The notes below the pieces were generated by a model, which ran no database searches, had not been told where the DNA came from, and was given only the letters and a program-made list of their open reading frames with translations. DNA of 64,000 nt, from NCBI GenBank assembly GCA_045595395.1, contig JAZOAH010000004.1, forward strand, positions 33,770 to 97,769, given 5' to 3'. A program made the translations under genes and the position numbers. The DNA comes from CAKSHC01 sp045595395. GTDB taxonomy: Bacteria; Bacillota; Clostridia; Oscillospirales; UMGS1783. This document shows positions 8,668 through 15,897 of this stretch, piece after piece; position 1 is the first letter of the stretch, and every line of letters starts with the position of its first letter.

Positions 8668-9133
8668 TGTGTTAAACTATAAAGGTTATTTTTCAACAGT
8701 ACGATATTCTGCTCAAGATAATGTTTTGTATGGTACAATTGAAGGTATAGTAGATTTGGTAACTTTTGAAAGTAACGATTGTAACGAAATAGAAAAAGAA
8801 TTTCAAAATGCAGTAGATGATTATTTAGATTTTTGTCAGTCTGTTGGAAAATCACCTAATCGCCCATATAAAGGATCTTTTAATGTAAGAATATCACCTG
8901 AGTTGCATAGAAAAGCAGATATTAATGCAAAAAAACAGGGCATTACATTGAATCAATATGTAGCCGAAGCGATTGCAAGCCATATTGAGGGTCCAAATAA
9001 TACGAGGATAATATATTATCCTTTACTTAGGCGTGATTGGGCGGTTAATAATTCTACTGCTAATTATGAATCAACAATAATGAAGCAAAATGCTATGAGT
9101 GAGGTAAGTATTGTATGGCAGACATTAAATTAG
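8660..9133 (+). CDS. hicB: HicB-family antitoxin with C-terminal extension
   Basis: A 157-residue HicB. The N-terminal partial RNase H-like domain spans about residues 5-65. A ribbon-helix-helix DNA-binding domain follows at 73-109 (FNVRISPELHRKADINAKKQ, then LNQYVAEAIASHI). Typical HicB proteins of this type stop near there; this one adds about 48 residues (110-157) rich in aromatic and polar residues and ending IVWQTLN. In toxin-antitoxin-chaperone systems such a tail is the chaperone-addiction segment, and the next gene is SecB-like. The gene overlaps hicA by 8 bases and its 3' neighbour by 19. Confidence 0.85.
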   Translation: MDNVLNYKGYFSTVRYSAQDNVLYGTIEGIVDLVTFESNDCNEIEKEFQNAVDDYLDFCQSVGKSPNRPYKGSFNVRISPELHRKADINAKKQGITLNQYVAEAIASHIEGPNNTRIIYYPLLRRDWAVNNSTANYESTIMKQNAMSEVSIVWQTLN

Positions 9134-9489
9134 TCAAGATAATCTTTACGCATGTTTCATATGACATGAATGTAGAAAATGCAAAGCATTTTAGCTTAGA
9201 GGTAAAAAATCAGATTGGGTTAAAAGTCCCTAAAGATGAAAACGATACCAGTTTTATGATGGTTGTGAATATGACTGCGATAGAGCCGGAGAACAACATT
9301 ATAAAAATTAACATAAAAGCAAACGCTATATTTAGTAGTGATGAAAAAATTACGTCATATGATAAGATTTTTGATGACATTTGTTTTCCATTAGTGTATA
9401 AAGAGATATCGGATAAAATTGATGGTATATTAGAGGTTCTTGAATATCCTAAGTTGGGAATTGCAAATAAGGAAAGTAAAGAAAAGTAA
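9115..9489 (+). CDS. SecB-like small chaperone of the HicAB operon
   Basis: A 124-residue protein starting at ATG 9115 inside the end of hicB, so all three genes are translationally coupled. Three or four amphipathic beta strands (about 1-80) are followed by a helix-rich end. The stretch CFPLVYKEISDKIDGILEVL then EYPKLGI resembles the C-terminal signature of SecB proteins (fPyvre.i..l....g.p.l.l). SecB-like chaperones control addiction antitoxins in TAC operons. Similarity is by pattern, not by alignment; it could be another small beta-barrel protein. The gene is AT-rich like its neighbours. Confidence 0.6.
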   Translation: MADIKLVKIIFTHVSYDMNVENAKHFSLEVKNQIGLKVPKDENDTSFMMVVNMTAIEPENNIIKINIKANAIFSSDEKITSYDKIFDDICFPLVYKEISDKIDGILEVLEYPKLGIANKESKEK

Positions 9490-9552
9490 ACCAGCATAGA
9501 GAAGAAAATTTTTGAGAGTGTTTCTATTAACTACATCAAACTAAAGCATTTG

Positions 9553-9588
9553 AAAAAGGATTGAGCCGATCGGCTCAATCCTTTTTTT
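9553..9588. terminator. Bidirectional intrinsic terminator
   Basis: A perfect palindromic stem AAAAAGGATTGAGCC / GGCTCAATCCTTTTT with GATC at its centre and T-runs on both strands. It ends the hic operon and the converging XRE regulator gene, whose stop codon lies at its edge. The arms are the same as in the mutS2 terminator. Confidence 0.93.
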
Positions 9589-9895
9589 ACTGTAACAGAC
9601 GATTTATCGTTTGTAATACCAAATTCAAATCGTTTTCGTTTAGTTGTGACAAGCCGTCGGTGGCTTGTTTTATTTTTTGCGGTTGCGCCATATTCTTGTC
9701 GAAAAACTCAATCGGAGTAATGTCAAAATACTCGCAAATGGCAAAAAACTCTAACATGGATGGCAACGATTTACCGGAAGAGATATTATTGATATAGCCT
9801 CGGCTGTGTCCAAGGTCATAGCTCATTTTATATTCTGAAACGCCCTTTTGCATGCGAAGTTGTGTGATACGGTCTTTTACAAATTGTGCATCCAT
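9587..9895 (-). CDS. XRE-family transcriptional regulator
   Basis: A 102-residue protein with an N-terminal helix-turn-helix of the XRE/Cro type (residues about 5-60: KDRITQLRMQKGVSEYKMSY then the recognition helix SRGYINNISSGK) and a short helical tail. The start is ATG 9895 with AGGAG eight bases upstream; an ATG at 9913 precedes that site and is unlikely. It is transcribed away from the small protein gene at 10060. An inverted repeat between them (10007-10031) is a candidate target. The ligand is unknown. Confidence 0.85.
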   Translation of the reverse strand: MDAQFVKDRITQLRMQKGVSEYKMSYDLGHSRGYINNISSGKSLPSMLEFFAICEYFDITPIEFFDKNMAQPQKIKQATDGLSQLNENDLNLVLQTINRLLQ

Positions 9896-10006
9896 ACTAT
9901 CATCTCCTATCAATAATAGAATAATAGAAAATGACGTAAAATAGCCTTATTAAAAACGATATTTGCGCTTGAAATATCATCTTATTTATGTTATTATGCC
10001 ATTAAA

Positions 10007-10031
10007 AGATGATTTTACAAGAAAATCATCT
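10007..10031. promoter_or_regulatory. Perfect inverted repeat, candidate operator
   Basis: AGATGATTTT-acaag-AAAATCATCT, a perfect 10-bp inverted repeat in the divergent region between the XRE regulator and the 41-residue protein gene. A related sequence, GAAATATCATCTTA, lies near 9971. It is likely to be a regulator site because it has no T-run. Confidence 0.55.
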
Positions 10032-10059
10032 AATTATAAATGTTAAAAGGAGGATTAAT

Positions 10060-10185
10060 ATGGATGAGCCTACATGTGCGGTTTGTAATGAGCCAATTCT
10101 GGACGAAGATTATGCCAGTTTAGACAATGGCAGTCCGGCTCACACGTGGTGTGTTGAGTATGCTGAAAAAGAAAACGAAGAATAA
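10060..10185 (+). CDS. 41-residue protein with CxxC...HxWC zinc-type motif
   Basis: A small ORF with a strong ribosome site (AGGAGG at 10048-10053) and ATG 10060. The product contains CAVCNEPI near the N-terminus and AHTWC near residue 31, giving two Cys, one His and one more Cys spaced like a small treble-clef or zinc-ribbon site. The tail is acidic (EYAEKENEE). It lies 12 bases before a lipoprotein gene that has its own ribosome site, so both are probably on one transcript. No family is recognised. Confidence 0.6.
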   Translation: MDEPTCAVCNEPILDEDYASLDNGSPAHTWCVEYAEKENEE

Positions 10186-10197
10186 GGAGAAATTAAA

Positions 10198-10578
10198 ATG
10201 AAGAAAATTGTTTCAATGGTATTGGTGGTAGGCCTGTTATTAAGCCTTTGTGCTTGCTCAGGCGGTAAATTTGCAGGGACATGGGAAGGAATAAACAGCG
10301 TGGGCGCAACAGTAACCTACATATTAAAATCAAACGGTACAGGAATGTTTGAGCAAAATGGTTACAATGTTGCATTGGAGTGGGAAGTAATGGATGAGAA
10401 TACAATTATAATGAAGGGATGGTCAAACGACATAAAGGCAACATATAATAATGGAGTATTGACGGTATATCCTCCTTACGATTCTTCCTATGACTTAGAA
10501 AAAAATAAGGGAGATAATCTAGGTGCCGCTGCCTCGACGAACGACGAGCCTACGGCTCGTGTTCGCTTCCCTACTTAG
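10198..10578 (+). CDS. Small lipoprotein with hairpin-derived C-terminus
   Basis: A 126-residue product with a lipoprotein signal (LLLSLCACSGG, lipid-modified cysteine near residue 20) and a beta-rich body (GTWEGINSVGATVTYILKSN, then a lipocalin-like strand pattern). The body is AT-rich, but the last ~18 codons switch to GC-rich sequence forming a hairpin (CGAAC.ACGAGCC / GGCTCGT.TTCG, 10539-10566). The native C-terminus seems to have been replaced by, or run into, a repeat. The original gene may have been longer. Function is unknown. Confidence 0.7.
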   Translation: MKKIVSMVLVVGLLLSLCACSGGKFAGTWEGINSVGATVTYILKSNGTGMFEQNGYNVALEWEVMDENTIIMKGWSNDIKATYNNGVLTVYPPYDSSYDLEKNKGDNLGAAASTNDEPTARVRFPT

Positions 10579-10582
10579 TAGC

Positions 10583-10620
10583 ATAGAAAAAGGACATCCG
10601 TATGGATGTCCTTTTTCTAT
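10583..10620. terminator. Strong bidirectional terminator
   Basis: A perfect 17-bp stem (ATAGAAAAAGGACATCC and its complement) with a GTAT loop. It serves the lipoprotein gene on the + strand and tRNA-Thr on the - strand. Confidence 0.92.
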
Positions 10621-10694
10621 GGAGCTGGTGACGGGAATCGAACCTGCAACCTGCTCATTACGAATGAGCTGCTCTGCCATTGAGCCACACCAGC
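10620..10694 (-). tRNA. tRNA-Thr (anticodon CGU)
   Basis: The cloverleaf folds on the - strand. The acceptor stem is GCTGGTG/CACCAGC, the anticodon stem GCTCA/TGAGC with loop TTCGTAA (anticodon CGT), and the T-arm carries GGTTCGATTCC. The 3' CCA is encoded. It borders the AT-rich island, as is common for integration sites. Confidence 0.95.
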
Positions 10695-10797
10695 CTATAA
10701 CGCTTATTTATTTTAACAAAAAACTCATTGCAGGTCAACACTTTTTGTGTTATTATTTTTATAGAATCCATAATTTCTTATTAAGGAGAATCATAAC

Positions 10798-11001
10798 ATG
10801 ACGATTGTACTTAAGGTAAGTGGTATGTCCTGCCCTCGTTGCTCCTCTCGACTTAAGGGTGTTTTGGAAGATATGAGCGGGGTTGCCGCCGCTGCGGTCG
10901 ATCACGTCGCCGGTACGGCCACCGTTGATTTTGACGATACCGCCCTTACCGTGGCCGACCTCAAAAGCGCCGTTGAGGACGCCGGGTTTGACTGCGAATG
11001 A
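10798..11001 (+). CDS. Heavy-metal-associated (CopZ-like) protein
   Basis: A 67-residue single-domain HMA protein with the metal-binding motif GMSCPRC (GMxCxxC) in the first loop and a ferredoxin-like pattern ending LKSAVEDAGFDCE. Such proteins carry Cu(I) or related soft metals to P-type ATPases or regulators. Start ATG 10798 follows AAGGAG. No copper ATPase or regulator is adjacent. It ends three bases before the hydrogenase operon promoter. Confidence 0.85.
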   Translation: MTIVLKVSGMSCPRCSSRLKGVLEDMSGVAAAAVDHVAGTATVDFDDTALTVADLKSAVEDAGFDCE

Positions 11002-11004
11002 GGA

Positions 11005-11033
11005 TTGACAAATCCATATAAGTATACTACAAT
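11005..11033 (+). promoter_or_regulatory. Promoter of the hydrogenase maturation operon
   Basis: TTGACA (11005-11010), 17-bp spacer, TACAAT (11028-11033). It is close to consensus and precedes the attenuator leader. Confidence 0.8.
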
Positions 11034-11126
11034 AGTATTGTAATCTGACATCGAAACGTAACACTTGAGATGAAAGACGGCATGATATCGAACATAACTG
11101 CGTCTTTCGGGGCGCAGTTTTTTATT
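11034..11126 (+). promoter_or_regulatory. Attenuator-like leader of the hyd operon
   Basis: A leader of about 100 nt ends in an intrinsic terminator (11096-11119): a 10-bp stem AACTGCGTCT / GGGCGCAGTT with a TTCG tetraloop, then six T. It lies directly before the ribosome site of the first gene. An upstream segment GAAAGACG (11072-11079) is perfectly complementary to CGTCTTTC (11101-11108), which is part of the terminator's 5' arm. Pairing of the two would prevent the terminator. No known riboswitch class was recognised. Confidence 0.6.
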
Positions 11127-11137
11127 TAGGAGGCCAC

Positions 11138-11389
11138 ATGGAAACAAGAGTAGCGGTCATTGCCGTGGTCGTGGAAAACCGAGATTCGGCCATGGAACTG
11201 AACAATATATTGCATGAATACGGCCCGTACATCATCGGCCGCATGGGCATCCCCCATGGCGAAAAGGGGATCAACCTGATCAGCGTAGCCGTTGATGCGC
11301 CGCAACCGATCATTTCGGCCCTTTCGGGCAAGATCGGCCGTCTGCCCGGTGTGAGCGCCAAGGCGGCCTATGCGGGGTCATCCTTATGA
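11138..11389 (+). CDS. TM1266-family iron-only hydrogenase system regulator
   Basis: An 83-residue ferredoxin-fold/ACT-like protein (METRVAVIAVVVENRDSAME... ending GVSAKAAYAGSSL) matching the TM1266 family, which is found with [FeFe]-hydrogenase maturation genes and called a putative regulator. It starts at ATG 11138 behind AGGAGG (11129-11134). Its stop overlaps the hydE start (ATGA), so the two are coupled. Its regulatory role is inferred from context in other genomes. Confidence 0.85.
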   Translation: METRVAVIAVVVENRDSAMELNNILHEYGPYIIGRMGIPHGEKGINLISVAVDAPQPIISALSGKIGRLPGVSAKAAYAGSSL

Positions 11390-12423
11390 TGGCTCTCATA
11401 GATAAGCTGGAGCGAGAGCACAGCCTGTCCCTTGCCGAGTATCAGGCCTTGATCGATCATCGCACCCCGGCTCTGGCCGAGGAACTGGCACGGCGGGCGG
11501 TGGCGGCGCGTCAGGCCGTTTACGGCAACACCGTCTATATCCGAGGGCTGATCGAGATCAGCAACTACTGCAAAAACGACTGCCTGTACTGCGGCATCCG
11601 CCGCTCCAATCCAAACTGCTCCCGCTATCGGCTCACCCCCGACGATATCCTGGCCTGTTGCGAGGAAGGCTACGCCCTCGGCTTTCGCACCTTTGTTATG
11701 CAGGGTGGCGAGGACGGCTATTACACCGACCAGCGGCTGTGTGAGCTGATCGGGCAGATCAAATCCCGCTTCCCCGATTGCGCCGTCACCCTGTCGCTGG
11801 GCGAGCGTAGCCGTGAGAGTTATCAAAAACTGTATGATGCCGGCGCCGATCGGTACTTGCTTCGCCACGAAACGGCCACCGATAGCCATTATGCCACCCT
11901 CCATCCCAAGGAATTAACGCTGGAAAATCGCTTGCAGTGTCTGCGCCATCTCAAAGAGATCGGCTATCAGACCGGTTGCGGGTTTATGGTCGGCTCACCG
12001 GGACAGACGAGCGCCCACTTGGCGGCCGACCTGAAATTTGTCGAAGAATTCGGGCCTGCCATGTGCGGCATCGGCCCCTTTATCCCACAGAGCGATACCC
12101 CCTTTCGGGATGAGAAGGCCGGCACGGTCGAGCTGACCTGCTATCTGCTCTCCATGTTACGGTTGATAAAACCGAATTTGCTCTTACCCTCCACCACCGC
12201 CCTCGGCTCGATCGACCCGCAGGGCAGGGAAAAGGGAATCCTGGCCGGGGCCAATGTCGTCATGCCCAACCTGTCCCCGCCGAGTGTCCGTAAAAAATAT
12301 CAATTATATAATAATAAGGTCAGCGACGGTGCCGAATCGGCCCAAAGCAAACAGACCCTAACCGAAAGAATGGCCGCCATCGGCTACCGTGTCGTAACCG
12401 ACCGCGGCGATATAAAGGAGTAA
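11386..12423 (+). CDS. hydE: [FeFe]-hydrogenase maturase HydE (radical SAM)
   Basis: A 345-residue radical SAM enzyme. The [4Fe-4S]-SAM motif CKNDCLYC (C-x3-C-x2-C) lies at about residue 62, after the HydE/BioB-like helix YGNTVYIRGLIEISNYC. HydE acts on an Fe-cysteine complex during assembly of the diiron subcluster of the H-cluster. Full-length features extend to the VMPNLSPPSVRKKYQLY region. The gene is coupled to the TM1266-like gene upstream and is three bases from hydG. Confidence 0.96.
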   Translation: MMALIDKLEREHSLSLAEYQALIDHRTPALAEELARRAVAARQAVYGNTVYIRGLIEISNYCKNDCLYCGIRRSNPNCSRYRLTPDDILACCEEGYALGFRTFVMQGGEDGYYTDQRLCELIGQIKSRFPDCAVTLSLGERSRESYQKLYDAGADRYLLRHETATDSHYATLHPKELTLENRLQCLRHLKEIGYQTGCGFMVGSPGQTSAHLAADLKFVEEFGPAMCGIGPFIPQSDTPFRDEKAGTVELTCYLLSMLRLIKPNLLLPSTTALGSIDPQGREKGILAGANVVMPNLSPPSVRKKYQLYNNKVSDGAESAQSKQTLTERMAAIGYRVVTDRGDIKE

Positions 12424-12426
12424 ACC

Positions 12427-13878
12427 ATGTATAATCCCAAATCCCTCAAAGCCCATGAATTTATTGATGATGCCGAGATCCGTGCCACTCTCGCCTATGC
12501 CGAGGAGAATAAAAACAATGTCGAGCTGATCGACGCCATTTTGGAAAAGGCCCGCCCCGTCAAGGGCGAAAGCGGCTACACCTGCGCCGGGCTGACCCAC
12601 CGTGAAGCCTCGGTGCTGCTGGCCTGCGAGATCCCCGAAAAGATCGAGCAGATCTACAAGATCGCCGAGGAGATCAAGCTGGCCTTCTACGGCAACCGCA
12701 TCGTCATTTTCGCTCCCCTCTATCTGTCCAATTACTGCGTCAACGGCTGCGTCTACTGCCCCTATCACCTGAAAAATAAGACCATCCCCCGCAAGAAATT
12801 GACCCAGGAGGAGGTCAAGGCCGAGGTCATTGCCCTGCAGGATATGGGTCACAAGCGGCTGGCCATCGAGTCGGGCGAAGACCCGGTCAACAACCCCATC
12901 GAGTACATCCTGGATTGCATCAAGACCATCTATTCGGTGCATCACAAAAACGGCGATATCCGCCGTGTCAATGTCAATATTGCCGCCACCACCGTCGAGA
13001 ACTATCGCAAGCTCAAGGAGGCCGGCATCGGCACTTACATCCTGTTCCAGGAAACCTATCATAAGGAAAGCTACGAAAAACTGCATCCCACCGGCCCCAA
13101 GAGCAACTACGCCTATCACACCGAGGCCATGGACCGTGCCATGCAGGGCGGCATCGACGATGTGGGCTTAGGCGTGCTCTTTGGATTGGAACTGTATAAA
13201 TACGAATTTGCCGGACTTCTCATGCATGCCGAGCATCTGGAAGCCGTCCACGGCGTCGGCCCGCACACCATCAGCGTGCCACGCCTCAAACGAGCCTCGG
13301 ACATCGACCCCGATCAGTTTGACAACGGCATCGACGACGATACCTTCGCCAAGATCACCGCCTGCATCCGTCTGGCCGTGCCCTATACCGGTATCATCAT
13401 CAGCACCCGTGAGAGCGAGCAGGTGAGAAGCCGCCTGCTGCATTGCGGGGTATCGCAGGTGTCGGGCGGCAGCCGTACCTCGGTCGGCGGCTATGCCGGC
13501 TACTCCAACGACGAGCGCCCCCACGATACCGAACAGTTTGACGTGTCCGACCAGCGCTCTCTCGACGATGTCGTGCGCTGGCTGATGGAGAACGGCCACA
13601 TTCCCTCCTTCTGCACCGCCTGCTACCGTGAGGGTCGCACCGGCGATCGGTTTATGAGCCTGTGCAAGACGGGGCAGATCCTCAACTGCTGCCACCCCAA
13701 CGCCCTGATGACCCTGTCGGAATATTTGGAGGACTACGCCAGTCCCGCCACCAAGGCAGTCGGCTATGATATGGTGGCCAAGGAACTGTTCCGTATCCCC
13801 AAGGAAAAGGTGCGCCAGATCGCTGAGGACAATATCGCCCAGATCAAGGCGTCCAACCGCCGTGATTTCCGTTTTTAA
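12427..13878 (+). CDS. hydG: [FeFe]-hydrogenase maturase HydG (tyrosine lyase)
   Basis: A 483-residue radical SAM enzyme of the ThiH/HydG type. It has NYCVNGCVYCPYH for the SAM cluster (C-x3-C-x2-C at about residues 103-110). The HydG-specific C-terminal cysteine motif appears in FCTACYREGRTGDRFM (C-x2-C) with further cysteines after. HydG cleaves tyrosine to give the CO and CN ligands of the H-cluster. Start ATG 12427 follows AAGGAG. It makes tyrosine supply relevant to this organism. Confidence 0.96.
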   Translation: MYNPKSLKAHEFIDDAEIRATLAYAEENKNNVELIDAILEKARPVKGESGYTCAGLTHREASVLLACEIPEKIEQIYKIAEEIKLAFYGNRIVIFAPLYLSNYCVNGCVYCPYHLKNKTIPRKKLTQEEVKAEVIALQDMGHKRLAIESGEDPVNNPIEYILDCIKTIYSVHHKNGDIRRVNVNIAATTVENYRKLKEAGIGTYILFQETYHKESYEKLHPTGPKSNYAYHTEAMDRAMQGGIDDVGLGVLFGLELYKYEFAGLLMHAEHLEAVHGVGPHTISVPRLKRASDIDPDQFDNGIDDDTFAKITACIRLAVPYTGIIISTRESEQVRSRLLHCGVSQVSGGSRTSVGGYAGYSNDERPHDTEQFDVSDQRSLDDVVRWLMENGHIPSFCTACYREGRTGDRFMSLCKTGQILNCCHPNALMTLSEYLEDYASPATKAVGYDMVAKELFRIPKEKVRQIAEDNIAQIKASNRRDFRF

Positions 13879-13888
13879 GGAGAAGCGT

Positions 13889-15061
13889 ATGAGTTTACAG
13901 GCTACTACATCGGGTGAGCGGCTGCATATTGGCTTTTTCGGTATGCGTAACGCCGGAAAATCCAGCCTGGTCAACGCCGTCACCGGCCAGGAACTGGCCG
14001 TCGTGTCCGATGTCAAGGGTACGACCACCGATCCGGTCAAAAAGGCGATGGAACTGCTGCCCCTCGGCCCGGTCGTCATCATCGACACCCCCGGCCTCGA
14101 CGACGAGGGTGCGCTGGGGCAAAAGCGGGTGCAAAAAGCCAAGCAGATCCTGGCTCAGACCGACATTGCCGTGCTGGTGGTCGATGCCACCGTCGGCATG
14201 AGCGAGCAGGATGAGGCGCTGGAGGATCTGCTCAAACAAAAAAAGACCCCCTACCTCATCGTCTTTAACAAAGCCGATAGGATCGAGAGTCGGGAGGACG
14301 GACGGCTCTATGCCAGCGCCGCCACCGGCGAGGGCGTCCAGGCCATTAAGGAAACCTTGGGGCAGTTTGCCGCTGCCATGCACAATCAAAAGGTCATCGT
14401 GTCGGACATGATACAGGCGGGCGATGTGGTGCTGCTGGTCACGCCCATCGACCAATCAGCGCCCAAAGGAAGGCTGATCCTGCCCCAGCAGATGACCATT
14501 CGAGATATTCTCGATGCCCACGGCATCGTTATCACGGTACAGCCGCAGCAGCTGCCGTCGGCCCTGCAGCAGGTACGCCCGGCATTGGTCATCACTGATT
14601 CGCAGGTCTTTGAGCAAGTGAGCCGGGATGTGCCGACGGATATCCCGCTGACCTCTTTTTCTATTCTGATGGCCCGCTATAAAGGCGAACTGGCCGCCCT
14701 CAAGCAGGGGGTGCAGGCCTTGGCAACCCTCAAGGATGGCGACAAGGTGCTCATCAGCGAGGGCTGCACCCACCACCGCCAGTGCAACGACATCGGCACG
14801 GTCAAGATGCCCCAATGGATCGAAGAGTATTGCGGTGCCAAGCCCGAATTTTCCTTCACCTCGGGCGGCCAATTCCCCGATGATCTTTCTCGCTTTCAGG
14901 TCATCGTCCACTGCGGCGGGTGCATGCTAAACGAAGCCGAGATGAAGCACCGTATGGCAACGGCCGATGCGCAGGGTGTGCCGATGGTCAACTACGGTAT
15001 GGCCATTGCCGCCATGCACGGCATGTTAGACCGTTCTTTGGCTATGTTCAAAAAGGATTGA
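13889..15061 (+). CDS. hydF: [FeFe]-hydrogenase maturation GTPase HydF
   Basis: A 390-residue HydF. The N-terminal GTPase has G1 GMRNAGKSSL (about 18-27), G3 DTPG and G4 NKAD. The C-terminal Fe-S domain carries C293-x-H295 and H341-C342-x2-C345, the HydF cluster ligands. HydF is the scaffold that receives the diiron unit and passes it to the hydrogenase. Start ATG 13889 follows AAGGAGAAGC. Its stop codon lies within the terminator hairpin. No hydA structural gene is in the window. Confidence 0.96.
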   Translation: MSLQATTSGERLHIGFFGMRNAGKSSLVNAVTGQELAVVSDVKGTTTDPVKKAMELLPLGPVVIIDTPGLDDEGALGQKRVQKAKQILAQTDIAVLVVDATVGMSEQDEALEDLLKQKKTPYLIVFNKADRIESREDGRLYASAATGEGVQAIKETLGQFAAAMHNQKVIVSDMIQAGDVVLLVTPIDQSAPKGRLILPQQMTIRDILDAHGIVITVQPQQLPSALQQVRPALVITDSQVFEQVSRDVPTDIPLTSFSILMARYKGELAALKQGVQALATLKDGDKVLISEGCTHHRQCNDIGTVKMPQWIEEYCGAKPEFSFTSGGQFPDDLSRFQVIVHCGGCMLNEAEMKHRMATADAQGVPMVNYGMAIAAMHGMLDRSLAMFKKD

Positions 15062-15086
15062 GGAATCTTCCTCAATCCTTTTTTTC
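15051..15086. terminator. Shared terminator of hydF and convergent regulator gene
   Basis: AAAGGATTGAGGAA / TTCCTCAATCCTTT with T-runs on both strands. The stop codons of both convergent genes (15059-15061 and 15074-15072) are inside the hairpin. Its outer arm AAAGGATTGAG is shared with the terminators at 8094 and 9553. Confidence 0.9.
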
Positions 15087-15692
15087 TTTGCTCTTGCGTT
15101 TTTTCTTTTTATAGCGGATGCCCGACCACAGATAGATGATGGCTTGCCCCGGAATACCGAGGATAAAGATCAGCCATAAATTGCTGCCAACGGCCAGCAC
15201 CGTCAGGTAGACAGCGACCAGGAAGGTCCACATCAGGGCTGAAATGATGATCCAGTTGATCCGACGGTTAAACCAAATGCTGTTGAAAATCAGCCAAATG
15301 ACCGCCGAAAGAGGCAGGGCATACACGAAGGACAGCCAATGCAGACTGGCCTGCACCTGTGCCAGGTCGCATACGACAAAGGCCAAGGTCGCAATAAACC
15401 AGACCAGTAAAATACTCAGCCCCATGATATAATAACGGTTGCGTCGGCTGATGATACCCGGCTGCTCCTTTTGCGAGGAGTGATCGTCGGTCAGCAGATA
15501 ATCCACCGTGACCGAAAACAGGTCGGCGATCTGCTTGAGCACCGCCACATCGGGAATGGATTCGCCCCGTTCCCATTTGGAAACGGCCTTATCGGAATAA
15601 TTGAGCCGTTCGGCTAGTTCAAATTGCGTCATCTCCCGCTCCTTGCGCAGGGCGGCAATATTGGCGGCAATGATCAATTTCAATTCGTCCAT
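15072..15692 (-). CDS. XRE regulator with C-terminal membrane domain
   Basis: A 206-residue protein. The N-terminal helix-turn-helix (about residues 5-62) includes MTQFELAERLNYSDKAVSKW and ERGESIPDVAVL. It is followed by four hydrophobic segments (about 85-190) and a lysine-rich tail. This is the common clostridial membrane-tethered XRE type, suspected to sense envelope signals. Start ATG 15692 has GAGGTG six bases upstream. It is divergent from degV; palindromic TCTACCG repeats lie between them. Confidence 0.85.
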   Translation of the reverse strand: MDELKLIIAANIAALRKEREMTQFELAERLNYSDKAVSKWERGESIPDVAVLKQIADLFSVTVDYLLTDDHSSQKEQPGIISRRNRYYIMGLSILLVWFIATLAFVVCDLAQVQASLHWLSFVYALPLSAVIWLIFNSIWFNRRINWIIISALMWTFLVAVYLTVLAVGSNLWLIFILGIPGQAIIYLWSGIRYKKKKRKSKEKKD

Positions 15693-15756
15693 GGTCTTCA
15701 CCTCGACTAAAAGTCTATCACAAAACCCCTTGAAAATCAAGGAAAATTTTATGCAC

Positions 15757-15782
15757 TCTACCGCCGGTAGAATCCTCTACCG
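15757..15782. promoter_or_regulatory. Palindromic TCTACCG repeats, candidate operator
   Basis: TCTACCG-C-CGGTAGA (15757-15771), then another TCTACCG (15776-15782) and a GGTAGAA further right near 15848. These sit in the divergent region between the XRE regulator and degV, so they are candidate binding sites for that regulator. Confidence 0.45.
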
Positions 15783-15897
15783 AAAATTCTACACCTCGAA
15801 CACGCAGCAGTATAGTAAAAGAATAGGGGTGTAGGTTGAAAAAAATGGGTAGAATGCCTATGCTAGAGTTAGTATGAAACGAACAAAGGAGAACAAG

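Noticed and set aside
11071..11130. A 19-codon ORF (starting MKDGMISNITASFG) as a leader peptide of the hyd operon
   Set aside because: It has no good Shine-Dalgarno, no amino-acid enrichment and runs through the terminator stem.
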